55,196 nucleotides of DNA from Beijerinckiaceae bacterium (GTDB taxonomy: Bacteria > Pseudomonadota > Alphaproteobacteria > Rhizobiales > Beijerinckiaceae). Shown here one piece after another: positions 44,504 through 53,701 of the stretch. Under the pieces are notes generated by a model. The model was not told where the DNA came from. It saw only the letters and a list, made by a program, of their open reading frames with translations, and made no database searches. Each line of letters opens with the position of its first letter. The stretch's first letter is position 1. The stretch spans positions 1-55,196 of the forward strand of contig JAIETL010000037.1 of assembly GCA_019745195.1 (NCBI GenBank), given 5' to 3'. The position numbers were made by a program, and so were the translations under genes.

Positions 44504-45387
44504 CAGGCCGCGCGCTCGAAAAGGGCCGGCTCCAGCATGCCGTCCCATTCGAATGCGACCGGGCCGGTCATCAGGACATGGCCGTCGCGCTCGCGCCATT
44601 CGATCAAAAGATCGCCGCCGGGCAGGCTGACGGTCGCCTTGCGAGCCGAGAGTTCGCGCCGGACGGCGGCGACCAAAGCCGCGCAGGCGCCCGAGCCGCA
44701 GGCTTGCGTGATGCCCGCCCCGCGCTCCCAGACGCGCAGCACGACATGGTCGGGCGCGGTGACGGCGGCGAGTTCGATGTTGGCGCGGTCGGGAAAGATC
44801 GGGTGGTTTTCGAGCAGCGGGCCGATCTGCGCGAGGTTGAAGCGATAGGGGTCATCGACGAAGAAGACCGCATGGGGATTGCCCATATTGACGGCACAGG
44901 GGGTGTGCAGGATGGGTGAGTCGATCGGGCCGATCTGCAGTTCGAAATGGGCGGTGTCGTGGAAGGGCTCGGCGAGCGGGATGTCCTCCCAATCCAGCTT
45001 GGGAGCGCCCATATCGACGGTGAAGACGAGGTCGCTCTCGCGAAAAGCCGGCAGCAGCCCCGCCTTCGTCTGGAGCGTCAGCGTCGTCCTGGTCGAATCC
45101 CCCATCTCGGGGTCGGCGATCATTGCCCAGGCGACGCAGCGCGTGCCGTTGCCGCAGGCGCCGGCCTCCGAACCGTCGGTGTTGTAGATCCGTATGTAGG
45201 CGTCGGTTCCCGGCGTGATGGAATCGTGCAGGACCATCAACTGGTCGAAGCGGGCGCGCGGCTCCGCCGCTATGGCGCGCGCGTCGGATTCGGAGACGCG
45301 CAACTTCGTGCCGCGCAGGTCGAGCACGGTGATCTGGTTGCCGAGGCCGTTCATCTTCAGGAACCGGCGCTGCGCGAGGGCGTTCAT
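44503..45387 (-). CDS. dapF: Diaminopimelate epimerase
   Basis: 294 aa. Converts LL- to meso-diaminopimelate for lysine and peptidoglycan. The two catalytic cysteines are in [14 protein letters not shown] and in [12 protein letters not shown]. The start [18 protein letters not shown] is near-canonical (usually KMHGLGNDF), with Asn-Gly in place of His-Gly. [13 protein letters not shown] and NIELAAV are intact. First gene of a two-gene unit with mtaB, a linkage conserved in rhizobia. The gene shares a divergent promoter region with the secreted GyrI-like protein. Confidence 0.95.
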   Translation of the reverse strand: MNALAQRRFLKMNGLGNQITVLDLRGTKLRVSESDARAIAAEPRARFDQLMVLHDSITPGTDAYIRIYNTDGSEAGACGNGTRCVAWAMIADPEMGDSTRTTLTLQTKAGLLPAFRESDLVFTVDMGAPKLDWEDIPLAEPFHDTAHFELQIGPIDSPILHTPCAVNMGNPHAVFFVDDPYRFNLAQIGPLLENHPIFPDRANIELAAVTAPDHVVLRVWERGAGITQACGSGACAALVAAVRRELSARKATVSLPGGDLLIEWRERDGHVLMTGPVAFEWDGMLEPALFERAA

Positions 45388-45543
45388 CAGGTCACATGTC
45401 CTTCGAATGGCGGCTGTATAACCCGAAGCGACGCGAAAAAGCCATCGTCGGGGCTCTCGCTCTCATCTGCCGTTCAGCGCGGAGATGGATAGTCTATGTT
45501 GCGCTGCAAGGGCGCGAATCGGATTCTTCGGCCAGGCAGGATC

Positions 45544-46443
45544 ATGACGATGCGGCATTCACGACTCAGCCTTCCGACGCTCGTGGCTGGCCTTGCCATC
45601 CTCTCAGCGGTCGCATCCTCGACGCTGATGGCCCAGAGCCGCGTCGCGCCGCCGTCTCCGGTCGAATCGGCCCCGCTGCCGCCGCCGCCGGGCGCCGTTT
45701 CACCCGCGCAGACGCCGCCCCCGCCGCCCGCCGCCGTTCCCGAAACACCGCCCGGTCCGACGCCGGTGCAGCCGGCCCCCGCGCTGCCGGGTCCGGTGAC
45801 GCCGCAGCCTGTCCAGCCCGCGCCGAGTCTGCCCGGCCCTGTCGAGCCGCAGCCGGTCGCCCCCCCGCCGACCCTGCCGTCGCCAGGCCAGCCTTTGCCG
45901 CCCGTGCCGCCGCAGCAGCAGACCGGCGCGCCCAATCCCAACGCGACGCTCGCCGGTCGTCCCGGCGACGCCAGCGATGTCGATCAGATCCTGCTGGTCC
46001 CCAAGCCGGTGCTGGCGCTGCAGGGGCAGTCGAGCTGGGATCAGGGCTTCGAGAAGCTCGTCGCCAGCTTCCGCATCCTGCGCGATGAAGCGTCCCGCGC
46101 CGGCCTCGCCATCGCCGGCCGGCCGCTGACGCTGTTCGTCGAGACCGACGACAACGGCTTCCGATTCGAGGCGATGCTGCCGGTCGATCGCGTTCCCGAG
46201 AGCGCCGGCCGGCCGCCGCTCGGCAACGGCGTGCGCGCCAGCCAGTCGCCGGCCGGGCCGTCGCTGCGCTTCGTCCACAACGCGCCCTATGACGACATCG
46301 ATTCGACCTATGAGACGATCACGGCCTATCTCGAGGCCAAGAACATCGTCGCCAAGGACGCCTTCCTCGAGGAGTATGTCAGCGACCTGCGCGATCCGGC
46401 CGATCCCAACCTCGAAATCAACGTCTACGTCCAGCCGCGCTGA
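45544..46443 (+). CDS. Secreted proline-rich protein with GyrI-like domain
   Basis: 299 aa. The signal peptide is MTMRHSRLSLPTLVAGLAIL to about ASSTLMAQS. Residues ~28-155 are a proline-rich low-complexity region (PLPPPPGAV, then repeats of QPAP.LPGPV.PQPV), which could span the periplasm or peptidoglycan. The C-terminal domain, from ~160 (VDQILLVPKPVLALQGQSSW to LEINVYVQPR), has the SRPBCC-like GyrI/AraC-effector fold pattern with FEAMLPVDRVP. A GyrI fold is usually cytoplasmic, so its export here is notable. Function unknown; envelope stress sensing or ligand binding is possible. Confidence 0.75.
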   Translation: MTMRHSRLSLPTLVAGLAILSAVASSTLMAQSRVAPPSPVESAPLPPPPGAVSPAQTPPPPPAAVPETPPGPTPVQPAPALPGPVTPQPVQPAPSLPGPVEPQPVAPPPTLPSPGQPLPPVPPQQQTGAPNPNATLAGRPGDASDVDQILLVPKPVLALQGQSSWDQGFEKLVASFRILRDEASRAGLAIAGRPLTLFVETDDNGFRFEAMLPVDRVPESAGRPPLGNGVRASQSPAGPSLRFVHNAPYDDIDSTYETITAYLEAKNIVAKDAFLEEYVSDLRDPADPNLEINVYVQPR

Positions 46444-46457
46444 ACGCGCCCGCGACG

Positions 46458-47516
46458 TCAGGCCGTCCAGTTCAGCCCCGGCCGCATCGGAATGAAGCGC
46501 TCCTCGGGCAGCTTGGCCTCGGCCATCGCGACCTTGAGCGCCTCGGGCGGGCGTTCGACGCCCTCGTCGGTGAGCTGGAACGTGCCCCAGTGGTGGCCGA
46601 TCGCCTGCTCGGCTCGCAGTGAGAGCATGACCTTGACGGCCTCCTCCGGGTTCATGTGGTTGTCCCACATGAACCATCGCGGCTCATAGGCCCCGATCGG
46701 CAGGACCGCGAGGCGGAAGGGGCCGTGCTCCGCGCCGAGCCGCTCATAGAGCGAGCCGTCATGGTAGCCGGTGTCGCCGACATGGAAGATTTTCGTGCCC
46801 GTGGCCTCGACGATGAAGGAACACCACAGCGCCATGCGCCGGTCGAAGGCGCCGCGCGCCGACCAGTGATAGGTCGGCACCAGCGTCGTCGCGACCGTGT
46901 CCGACAGCGCCACCCGGTCGCTCCAGTCATGGGGCTCCAGCCGCGCATCGGGAATGCGGGCGCGGATGATCGTGTCGTTTCCGAGCGGCACGATCATGCG
47001 CGGCTTGTGGGCCCGGTGCAGCCGCGCCAGCGTCGCGAGGTCGAGATGGTCGTAATGGTTGTGCGTGACCAGCACCGCGTCGATCGGAGGCAGGTCCTCG
47101 AAGGCGACGCCCGGCGCATTCACGCGCTTGGGGCCGGCGAATGAGAACGGGCTCGCCCGCTGCGCATAGACCGGGTCGATCAGCAGGTTGAGGCCGGCGA
47201 CCTGATACAGAAACGAGGCGTGGCCGAGATGGACGATGCGGAAGCCATCGAAGCGGGCCGGCGGCTTGTCCTGCGGCGGCGCGGGGTAATGCGCCGGGAA
47301 GACCTCTCGCTCGCGCTTCGAGGTCTGCCATTTCCAGATGTCGATCAGGCCCTTGGTCACCGGGCGGCCGTCGGTGAAGCTCAGGCCGTCGAAGTGGTCG
47401 GTCACCGGCCCCTGGTAGTAAGGGTTGCGGGAGCGCGAGAGCGTGGCCCACGCGACTCCGCCCGAGGAGGCGAGCGCGGTGAGGCCGAGAAGGGAGAGGA
47501 GCTTGCGGCGTGTCAT
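46458..47516 (-). CDS. MBL-fold metallo-hydrolase (NAPE-PLD/UlaG-like)
   Basis: 352 aa. The N terminus is TRRKLLSLLGLTALASSGGV, a signal or anchor with Tat-like arginines. The zinc site is THNHYDHLDLATL (HxHxDH), with downstream HVGDTGYHDGS and IGHHWGTFQL supplying the remaining ligands. IVHLGHASFLYQVAGLNLLIDPVYA is the conserved start of the fold. These match bacterial N-acyl-phosphatidylethanolamine-phospholipase-D-like hydrolases, so a membrane lipid substrate is plausible but unproven. Convergent with the GyrI-like gene. Confidence 0.9.
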   Translation of the reverse strand: MTRRKLLSLLGLTALASSGGVAWATLSRSRNPYYQGPVTDHFDGLSFTDGRPVTKGLIDIWKWQTSKREREVFPAHYPAPPQDKPPARFDGFRIVHLGHASFLYQVAGLNLLIDPVYAQRASPFSFAGPKRVNAPGVAFEDLPPIDAVLVTHNHYDHLDLATLARLHRAHKPRMIVPLGNDTIIRARIPDARLEPHDWSDRVALSDTVATTLVPTYHWSARGAFDRRMALWCSFIVEATGTKIFHVGDTGYHDGSLYERLGAEHGPFRLAVLPIGAYEPRWFMWDNHMNPEEAVKVMLSLRAEQAIGHHWGTFQLTDEGVERPPEALKVAMAEAKLPEERFIPMRPGLNWTA

Positions 47517-47620
47517 GTCCGGTAGGTTGGGGCTCGTTCACGATGCGTCAAGGGCGGATTGCCGGCATCGGGATGGTGCTGCCATAGTCGGCCGGGGCAA
47601 GCGGAGGGCGGTTCACGGGC

Positions 47621-48502
47621 ATGCGGTCGATCGTCCTGGCAGTCGCGCTGGCTTTCGGCGTCGCCGTTGCTGGCTATCGGGCGCAGGCCGTCGAGCCGCC
47701 ACGCCCTTGTGGCGACGCCCAAACGCCCTGCGCCGTGCCGCTGGGCGACTACCATGCGGCCGTGCCGAAGACGCCGCTGGCGGCAGGCGGGATGCGCCCG
47801 GTCGTGCTGTTCTTTCATGGCGCTGGCGGGCTCGGCCGCACCATATTGGAGGAGGGCTCCTTTCTGCGACCCTTCGTCGAGGCCGGCTATGTCGTGCTCG
47901 GCGCCAACGGGCTGATGCGGCCGACGAACGCCTTCGGCACGGGCTGGTCGTTCCGGCCGGAGGGACCGCAGCAGCGCGACGAACTCGCTTTCGCGAAGCA
48001 GGTCCTCGACGACGCTGCGACGCGCTTTTCGATCGACCGCAAGCGCGTGCTGGTCTCAGGGTTTTCGATCGGCGGCGCGCTGGTCTGGTATCTCGCCTGC
48101 AAGGAGCCTGCGCTGGGCGCGGCCTATGCGCCGGTCGCAGGCGGATTCTGGCGGCCGCACCCGACGGTTTGCGCCGGGCCGATCGACCTGCTCCAGACCC
48201 ATGGCTGGCGCGACCGCACCGTGCCGCTGGAGGGCCGACCGCTGCGTGGCGGCGAACTGCATCAGGGCGACATCTTCGAGGGCCTGCAACTCTGGCGCAG
48301 GGTCAATGGCTGCACGGGCGTCAGGCCCGATACGTTCGAGACCGGGCCGGTATTCTGGACACGGAACTGGACGGCCTGCGAGAGCCGGCGCGAGATTTCG
48401 CTGGTGCTGCACCCCTCCGACCATGACGACGTGCCGAGGGAATGGGCGGCGTTGGCGCAGGCGTGGTTCGAGGCGAGGCTGAAGGCCAGGCCGCCGGGCT
48501 AA
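47621..48502 (+). CDS. Secreted alpha/beta hydrolase (PHB depolymerase/esterase-like)
   Basis: 293 aa. Signal peptide MRSIVLAVALAFGVAVAGYR to about QAVEP. VVLFFHGAGGLGRTILEE is the oxyanion strand. VSGFSIGGALVWYLACKEP is the nucleophile elbow (G-x-S-x-G), and THGWRDRTVPLEGRP carries the acid. LVLHPSDHDDVPREWAALAQ carries the likely catalytic histidine. Cysteines at AVEPPRPCGDAQTPCAV suggest an N-terminal disulfide. It is likely a periplasmic or secreted esterase; the substrate is unknown. It overlaps the converging cfa gene by four bases. Confidence 0.86.
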   Translation: MRSIVLAVALAFGVAVAGYRAQAVEPPRPCGDAQTPCAVPLGDYHAAVPKTPLAAGGMRPVVLFFHGAGGLGRTILEEGSFLRPFVEAGYVVLGANGLMRPTNAFGTGWSFRPEGPQQRDELAFAKQVLDDAATRFSIDRKRVLVSGFSIGGALVWYLACKEPALGAAYAPVAGGFWRPHPTVCAGPIDLLQTHGWRDRTVPLEGRPLRGGELHQGDIFEGLQLWRRVNGCTGVRPDTFETGPVFWTRNWTACESRREISLVLHPSDHDDVPREWAALAQAWFEARLKARPPG

Positions 48503-49755
48503 AACCCCCGCGCCTCCAGCGCCGCTTCCGCGTCCGTGATGTAGTCGCGCACCACCGGCACGGCGCTCTTGTGCGGGCCGAGCAGCAACTGGAAGACCAT
48601 GTCTCCGCCGATGTCGAAGGAGATTTCGCAGGCCGAGAGGTAGAATTCCCACATTCTGGCAAAGCGCTCGCCCATCATGGCGACGACCTCGTCGCGCCGC
48701 GCCATGAAGCGCTGCCGCCAGGCGGCGAGCGTCCAGTGATAGTGCCGCCGCCAGAACTCGCAATCGGACGACCAGAGACCGGTCTGCTCGACGGCGGCGA
48801 AGACCTCGGAGAGGGCAGGGGCATAGCCGCCCGGAAAGATGTATTTCTCGAAGAACGGGCCGGTGAAGCCGGGCGGGCCGACGCGGCCGATGCAGTGGAC
48901 GAGCGCTATGCCGTCCGGCGTCAGCAGGTCGCGGATTTTTTCGAAGTATTCGAGGTAATGCGCGACGCCGACATGCTCCATCATGCCGACCGAGACGACG
49001 CGGTCGAACGTGCCCGTCAGTTCGCGATAGTCCCGGTTGATAAAGGTCACGGCATCGCCGACGCCAGCGGCCTGCGCACGCTGCTGTGCCGCCGCCATCT
49101 GGTCGGGCGAGACGTTGAGGCCGGTCACCTTCGCGCCGCAGGCCTTGGCCAGATAGATCGCGAGTTCGCCCCAGCCCGAGCCGATGTCGAGCACGCGCAT
49201 GCCGGGCTCGATCTTCAGCTTGGCGGCGATGTGCCGGAGCTTGGCCTGCTGGGCGGCTGCGAGCCCGACCTCGGGCGAATGCCAGTAGGCGCAGGAATAG
49301 GTCATCGTCTCGTCGAGCCAGAGCCGGTAGAAGTCGGTCGGGATGTCGTAGTGGTGCTTGACCTTCTTGCCCGCCGCGCCGAGCGGATTGTGCATCCGGA
49401 AGCGCCGAATGCGGAAGCGGATGGCGCGGATCGCCTTCTGCAGCGGATGCTTGCGCAGCTCCGAGCGCTGCAGCCAGAACAGTTCCAGCAGATCATGGAT
49501 CGAGGAGCCGTCCTCGAACTCGATCCGGCCGTCCATGTAGCCCTCGGCCAGCGCCAGCTCCGGATTGAGGAAGAGCTCGCGCTCGATGCGCTCGTCCTTC
49601 AGCCGGATCGTGACCTCGCCGGCGGTCTTGTGCTGGCCGGCGAAGACCAGTTCCTCGCGGCCGGGACCGAAGACATGGCGCTTTTGGTCTGGCGCGATGA
49701 CGGTGAGGCGACCCTTGCGGATCGCGCGCTTCAAAAGCTTGGGCAGGAGCAACAT
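48499..49755 (-). CDS. cfa: Cyclopropane-fatty-acyl-phospholipid synthase family protein
   Basis: 418 aa. Adds a methylene from SAM across double bonds of membrane lipid acyl chains. The SAM site is MRVLDIGSGWGELAIYLAKA followed by VTGLNVSPDQ. The CFA lipid-side motifs YSCAYW, VVSVGMMEHVG, FFEKYIFPGGYAPALSEV and WSSDCEFWRRHYHWTLAAWR are present. The N-terminal domain (to ~110) is a SCP2-like lipid-binding part. Length and motifs match rhizobial CFA synthases. ATG 49755 is preceded at 22 bp by a TetR-type palindrome. Confidence 0.9.
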   Translation of the reverse strand: MLLLPKLLKRAIRKGRLTVIAPDQKRHVFGPGREELVFAGQHKTAGEVTIRLKDERIERELFLNPELALAEGYMDGRIEFEDGSSIHDLLELFWLQRSELRKHPLQKAIRAIRFRIRRFRMHNPLGAAGKKVKHHYDIPTDFYRLWLDETMTYSCAYWHSPEVGLAAAQQAKLRHIAAKLKIEPGMRVLDIGSGWGELAIYLAKACGAKVTGLNVSPDQMAAAQQRAQAAGVGDAVTFINRDYRELTGTFDRVVSVGMMEHVGVAHYLEYFEKIRDLLTPDGIALVHCIGRVGPPGFTGPFFEKYIFPGGYAPALSEVFAAVEQTGLWSSDCEFWRRHYHWTLAAWRQRFMARRDEVVAMMGERFARMWEFYLSACEISFDIGGDMVFQLLLGPHKSAVPVVRDYITDAEAALEARGF

Positions 49756-49776
49756 GCATGGTCCCCGGACAGCACA

Positions 49777-49792
49777 CTGACCTTACGGTCAG
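49777..49792. promoter_or_regulatory. TetR-type operator candidate upstream of cfa
   Basis: CTGACC-TTAC-GGTCAG, a perfect 6-4-6 inverted repeat 22-37 bp before the cfa start. The TGACCxxxxGGTCA form is typical of TetR-family binding sites. No TetR gene lies in the window. Confidence 0.55.
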
Positions 49793-49812
49793 CAGCCGAC
49801 GCAGGGAAATGT

Positions 49813-49854
49813 CGCGCAACGCTTCAGCAACAGGAAGTTGCTCATTGTTGCGCG
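49813..49854. repeat. Nested inverted repeat in the cfa/methyltransferase gap
   Basis: Outer arms CGCGCAAC (49813-49820) and GTTGCGCG (49847-49854) enclose inner arms AGCAAC (49826-49831) and GTTGCT (49837-49842), all perfect. Another hairpin CGGGGCGC-GGTT-GCGCCCCG follows at 49861-49880. Together they form a compact structured block in a 190-bp divergent region. Confidence 0.6.
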
Positions 49855-49945
49855 GATGCACGGGGCGCGGTTGCGCCCCGGCGCGCCTTGGGATTAGTCG
49901 TCCCGACGCCGACGATCCGGCCGTCCCTGATGCGGAAGCGAGAAC

Positions 49946-50638
49946 ATGTCCTGGCGCGATTTCTGGAACGGCGACAATCCGATCTATGTCTCGCCCCGCC
50001 ACAAGGCGCTGCATTACCGGCAGATCGCCAAGGACATCGTTGGCCATATACCCGCGCCGGACGCCGTCGTGCTCGATCATGGCTGCGGCGAGGCGCTTTC
50101 GGCCGACCATGTCGCGGCGGCTTGCGGAAAGCTCTATCTCTGCGAGGCCGCACCCAATGTCCGCGACCGGCTCCGCGCGATGTTCGGCCAACTCGGCAAG
50201 GGCGTCGTCGTCGCGCCCGAGGAGGTCGAGGCGCTGTCGGAGGGCTCGCTCGATCTCGTCGTCGCCAATTCGCTGATCCAGTATCTCAAGCCCGACGAAC
50301 TGACCGCGCTGCTCGGCCTCTGGCGGGCGAAGCTCAAACCCGGCGGGCATCTCGTGCTCGCCGATGTGATCCCGCCCGATCTCGGCCCTTTGAGCGATGC
50401 ATCGCAATTGCTCGGCTTCGCCTGGCGCGGCGGCTTCCTGAAGGCCGCGCTGGCCGGACTCGTGCGCACCGCCTTCTCGGACTACCGCAAGCTCAGAGCG
50501 CAGTACGGGCTCTCGACCCATACCGCCGAGGGCATTACGGCGCTGATCGCGCAGGCGGGATTCGAGCGGATCGAGCGCGTGCCGAATTTCGGGCATAATC
50601 CGCAGCGGATGGCGTTTCGGGCGCGCGTACCATTGTGA
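49946..50638 (+). CDS. Class I SAM-dependent methyltransferase
   Basis: 230 aa. VVLDHGCGEALSADHVAAAC is the SAM-binding glycine loop, DLVVANSLIQYL the motif-4 region, and LKPGGHLVLADVIPPDLGPL the typical motif after it. FRARVPL ends the fold. An LSTHTAEGITALIAQAGFERIERVPNF block is the C-terminal region seen in many small-molecule methyltransferases. The substrate is unknown. The divergent cfa and the following GtrA gene suggest a membrane or envelope link, but that is a guess. Confidence 0.85.
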   Translation: MSWRDFWNGDNPIYVSPRHKALHYRQIAKDIVGHIPAPDAVVLDHGCGEALSADHVAAACGKLYLCEAAPNVRDRLRAMFGQLGKGVVVAPEEVEALSEGSLDLVVANSLIQYLKPDELTALLGLWRAKLKPGGHLVLADVIPPDLGPLSDASQLLGFAWRGGFLKAALAGLVRTAFSDYRKLRAQYGLSTHTAEGITALIAQAGFERIERVPNFGHNPQRMAFRARVPL

Positions 50639-50645
50639 CTTCTAC

Positions 50646-51050
50646 TCACCCCGTTCGATCCGCGAACGAGAAGAACTTGTGCCCCAGAAACGAGAACACC
50701 ATAACGATGCCCGTGGTGACGAATTGCATCGGCAGATAGGGCAGGCCGGCGCGGGCCACAAACAGATGCATCAGGATGCCGGTGACCACGAAGCCGCCGG
50801 CCGCGATCAGCGCGAAGCGCCAGCCGGCCTGCGCATGGCTGCGGGTGGCGTCAAAGGTCAGCCAGCGGTTGAGCGTATAGGAGACGAGCGCGCCCAGCAC
50901 GAAGCCCGCCAGCGTCGCCGGCACCGGGTCGATGCGACCGAATTCGACCAGCCCGATCAGCGTGGCGTAATGAGCAATCGCCGTGATGCCGCCGGCGAGG
51001 ACGTAGGCCGCGAGCTGGCGGGACTGGCGTGGGTAGCTGCGGAGCGGCAT
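50646..51050 (-). CDS. GtrA-family membrane protein
   Basis: 134 aa with four TM helices: AAYVLAGGITAIAHYATLIGL, PATLAGFVLGALVSYTLNRW, RFALIAAGGFVVTGILMHLF and QFVTTGIVMVFSFLGHKFF. The GALVSYTLNRWLTF block is the GtrA signature. GtrA proteins are proposed to flip polyprenyl-phosphate-linked sugars. No glycosyltransferase or glucosyl partner lies beside it. ATG 51050 was chosen. It is convergent with the methyltransferase, stops 7 bp apart. Confidence 0.9.
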   Translation of the reverse strand: MPLRSYPRQSRQLAAYVLAGGITAIAHYATLIGLVEFGRIDPVPATLAGFVLGALVSYTLNRWLTFDATRSHAQAGWRFALIAAGGFVVTGILMHLFVARAGLPYLPMQFVTTGIVMVFSFLGHKFFSFADRTG

Positions 51051-51109
51051 CCCGATGTCATAGCCCGGAATGCCGCAGATTTGTCCAGAGCTGCGAGCGG
51101 GCTGGTCCG

Positions 51110-52402
51110 TCAGCCGGCGTCGCCGCCGCCTGCGAGGTTCGCCGGCATGCCGCCGACCGGCATGTCGAGGCCCTGTTTCAGCGTGTCGAGATGGTATTCG
51201 CGGATGCGCCCCTGTGTCGGGTCGCTGACGAAGGCGCTGGCTCCGACGATGGCGAGCGCCGGCGTCGGGGTCTTCGCGCCATACTGGCAGTCGAAGGCCG
51301 ATACGGCGTCGAAAGCCGCCAGTTCTTTCCAGACCGGCGAGAGTTCCCAGATGCGCAGTCTGCCATCCGGCGTCAGCTGGGCGAGCCGCCGGCCGTTTGG
51401 CGCAAGCTCGAACTGGCACGTGCTTTGGCCGCCCGGCACAGGCTGGACGTCGGACGAGGTGAGTGCGCGTGCCGTGGGATCGATCCGGATCAGCGCATCA
51501 TAAGGGGCCTTCAGCCCGTAATTGCCGACGAGGACCGCGCCGCCGCCGGCGCTGCGCAGCGTGCTGACGCGGCGCTCGTCAGGATAGGCGAGCTTGCGCG
51601 CGGCGAAGCCCTTGCCGTCCCGCGCCAGCACGAGGACGCCGCCGCCCGCGCCCTCGGCGCAGGCGAAGACATTGCGGCCTTTCGACTCGGCATAGCCGTG
51701 ATAGAGCTTGCAGGAGGCGTCGGCGCGGCTTGTGTCGTTGAGATCGAGACTGGTCTTCCAGCCCTTGCCGAGCGAGGCGACGACGAAGCCGTCCGGCCTC
51801 GAGGAGGCGCTGCGATCCTCGCCCTTGGCGTAGATCGGGTTCGGCTGGGAGAGCAGGGCCTGGCCTTTGCCGAGAGGGACGGCGATGCCGTGCTGCGGGG
51901 CGGGGCTCGCCCAGATCTCGGTCTTCGGCGTCTTGTCGGCGAGCGAACCGGTGCGGACGAAGACGGCTTTCGGCTCGCTTTTGCCCTCCCAGGGCCGCCT
52001 GCCATCAAAGAAGAAGGCAGCCTGCCCGTTCTTCGAGACGATATGGGCAGGGCGCTCGCCCGTGAGCTGGAAATCGAGCAGGCGGACATCGCCCTTGTCG
52101 ATATCGACATGGTCGCCATGGGGCTCGTAGCGCAGGCCGCTGTCGAGGAAGCGCAGGGTCCCGGCGTCATCGCCTGTCTTCAGTACGATGAACCTGCCGC
52201 CTTCAAGCGTCGCGAAGCCGGGATTGGCCTTGGCGAGCGGGAACTCGTGGGTCACCTCGCCAGTGTCGAGATCGAGCACGCGCACCACAGGCTTCTCATG
52301 ATCGGCGAAGACGAGGCGGCCGCGCAGCACGGCGTGGTCATGGGCCAAGGCGGGCAAACTGAGGCCGAGCGCGAGCGCGGCGTTGACGCAGAGTCTGATC
52401 AT
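51110..52402 (-). CDS. AztD-like periplasmic zinc metallochaperone
   Basis: 430 aa with signal peptide MIRLCVNAALALGLSLPALA and a mature start HDHAVLRGRLVFADHEKPVVRVLDL, whose early histidines are typical. Repeated blade-like segments (GFATLEGGRFIVLKTGDDAG, FVVASLGKGWKTSLDLN, RRVSTLRSAGGGAVLVGNYG, RLRIWELSPVWKELAAFDAV, IREYHLD) give a beta-propeller. This is the layout of AztD, which hands zinc to the AztC receptor of the AztABC importer. The AztABC genes are not in the window. It lies 26 bp after the ZigA-like gene on the same strand, so it is probably expressed with it under zinc limitation. Confidence 0.82.
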   Translation of the reverse strand: MIRLCVNAALALGLSLPALAHDHAVLRGRLVFADHEKPVVRVLDLDTGEVTHEFPLAKANPGFATLEGGRFIVLKTGDDAGTLRFLDSGLRYEPHGDHVDIDKGDVRLLDFQLTGERPAHIVSKNGQAAFFFDGRRPWEGKSEPKAVFVRTGSLADKTPKTEIWASPAPQHGIAVPLGKGQALLSQPNPIYAKGEDRSASSRPDGFVVASLGKGWKTSLDLNDTSRADASCKLYHGYAESKGRNVFACAEGAGGGVLVLARDGKGFAARKLAYPDERRVSTLRSAGGGAVLVGNYGLKAPYDALIRIDPTARALTSSDVQPVPGGQSTCQFELAPNGRRLAQLTPDGRLRIWELSPVWKELAAFDAVSAFDCQYGAKTPTPALAIVGASAFVSDPTQGRIREYHLDTLKQGLDMPVGGMPANLAGGGDAG

Positions 52403-52428
52403 GTCGTGTCTCCAAAAATGCGAGATGT

Positions 52429-53661
52429 TCACGCGGCTTCGGCGCGCCGCCAGACCGGGAACGGGTCTGGCAGATCGCGATAGCGCTCGGGCTTGAAGGC
52501 GATGGTCGGCGTCTCGCCGAGCAGGCAGGCGTCGAGCGCCGCCGTGATCGCCTTCTCGTCCATCTTCGACCCGATGAAGACGAGTTCCTGCCGGCGGTCG
52601 CCCCAGACGCCGTGCCAGTGTCGGTTCAGGATCGCCTTCCATTCGGGGTGGTCGGGCCAGCGGGCGCGCGGCACCGCCGCCCACCAGAAGCCCATCGCCT
52701 CGGTGCGGCAGATGGCGCCGGCAAGCGACATCTCGCCGACCCATTCCGGCCGCGTCGCCAGCCAGAAATGGCCTTTCGCGCGGATCAGACCGGGCCAGGT
52801 CCTGCCGATGACCTCGTTGAACTTCGCCGGGTGGAACGGCCGGCGCGCCCGGTAGACGAAAGAGGAAATGCCGTATTCCTCAGTTTCCGGGGCATGGTCC
52901 TTGTGGCCGTAGAGTTCCTTGTGCCAGAGCGGGTGCTCCTGCGCCTTCTCTTGGTCGAACAGGCCGGTATCCAGGACGGCGTCGAGCGGCGCGCGGCCGA
53001 AATCGGTCTCGATCAGTTTTGCGTCGGGGTTCAGCGCGCGGATGACCAGCCTCGCCTTCGCGACCCGATCCGGGCCGGCTTCGGAGACCTTGTTGAGCAC
53101 GACGACGTCGGCGAACTCGATCTGCTCGACGAGGAGATCGACCAAAGTCCGCTCATCGCCTTCGCCTGCGGTCTCGCCACGGTCTCGCAGGAACTCGCGC
53201 GAGCCGTAATCCTTCAGCAGTTGGACCGTATCGACGACCGTCACCATCGTGTCGAGCCGGGCGACGTCGGAGAGCGAGAGGCCGTCCTCGTCGCGGAATT
53301 CGAACGTGGCGGCGATCGGCAGCGGCTCGGCGACGCCCGTGCCTTCGATCAGCAGATAGTCGAAGCGCTGCTCCGCGGCGAGCCTTCGCACCTCGGCGAG
53401 CAGATCGTCCCGCAGGGTGCAGCAGATGCAGCCATTGCTCATCTCGACGAGCTTCTCGTCGGTACGCGAGAGGTTGCCGCCGCCCTCGCGCACGAGGTCG
53501 GCGTCGATGTTCACCTCGCTCATGTCGTTGACGATGACCGCGACCTTGCGGCCTTCGCGGTTGTTCAGGACATGGTTGAGCAGCGTCGTCTTCCCGGCCC
53601 CGAGGAAGCCGGAGAGGACGGTGACGGGAAGGCGGAAGTCATCGCGAAAGACCGGCGCCAA
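52429..53661 (-). CDS. zigA: COG0523/CobW-family GTPase, ZigA type (zinc metallochaperone)
   Basis: A 410-aa G3E GTPase that moves zinc to client proteins. [17 protein letters not shown] is Walker [13 protein letters not shown] the next GTPase switch, and [14 protein letters not shown] holds the C-x-C-C metal motif. [14 protein letters not shown] and [14 protein letters not shown] complete the GTPase core. The C-terminal domain has the [20 protein letters not shown] and DEKAIT block of the ZigA subgroup, and a histidine-containing [18 protein letters not shown] linker. The start is TTG 53661 with SD GGAGA; no in-frame ATG lies near. Two Zur-type boxes overlap its promoter. Confidence 0.9.
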   Translation of the reverse strand: MAPVFRDDFRLPVTVLSGFLGAGKTTLLNHVLNNREGRKVAVIVNDMSEVNIDADLVREGGGNLSRTDEKLVEMSNGCICCTLRDDLLAEVRRLAAEQRFDYLLIEGTGVAEPLPIAATFEFRDEDGLSLSDVARLDTMVTVVDTVQLLKDYGSREFLRDRGETAGEGDERTLVDLLVEQIEFADVVVLNKVSEAGPDRVAKARLVIRALNPDAKLIETDFGRAPLDAVLDTGLFDQEKAQEHPLWHKELYGHKDHAPETEEYGISSFVYRARRPFHPAKFNEVIGRTWPGLIRAKGHFWLATRPEWVGEMSLAGAICRTEAMGFWWAAVPRARWPDHPEWKAILNRHWHGVWGDRRQELVFIGSKMDEKAITAALDACLLGETPTIAFKPERYRDLPDPFPVWRRAEAA

Positions 53662-53675
53662 AGCGCATCTCCATT

Positions 53676-53690
53676 TGTTATAGTGTTACA
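53676..53690. promoter_or_regulatory. Zur-box-like site 1
   Basis: TGTTATA-G-TGTTACA, 15-29 bp upstream of the zigA start. It fits the 7-1-7 TGTTATA-n-TATAACA dyad of zinc-uptake repressors with two mismatches. Confidence 0.65.
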
Positions 53691-53701
53691 ATTTGGAGAG
53701 T

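Noticed and set aside
48442..50598. 718-codon plus-strand open frame over cfa and into the methyltransferase
   Set aside because: It runs antisense to cfa and out of frame with the real methyltransferase; no conserved motif.
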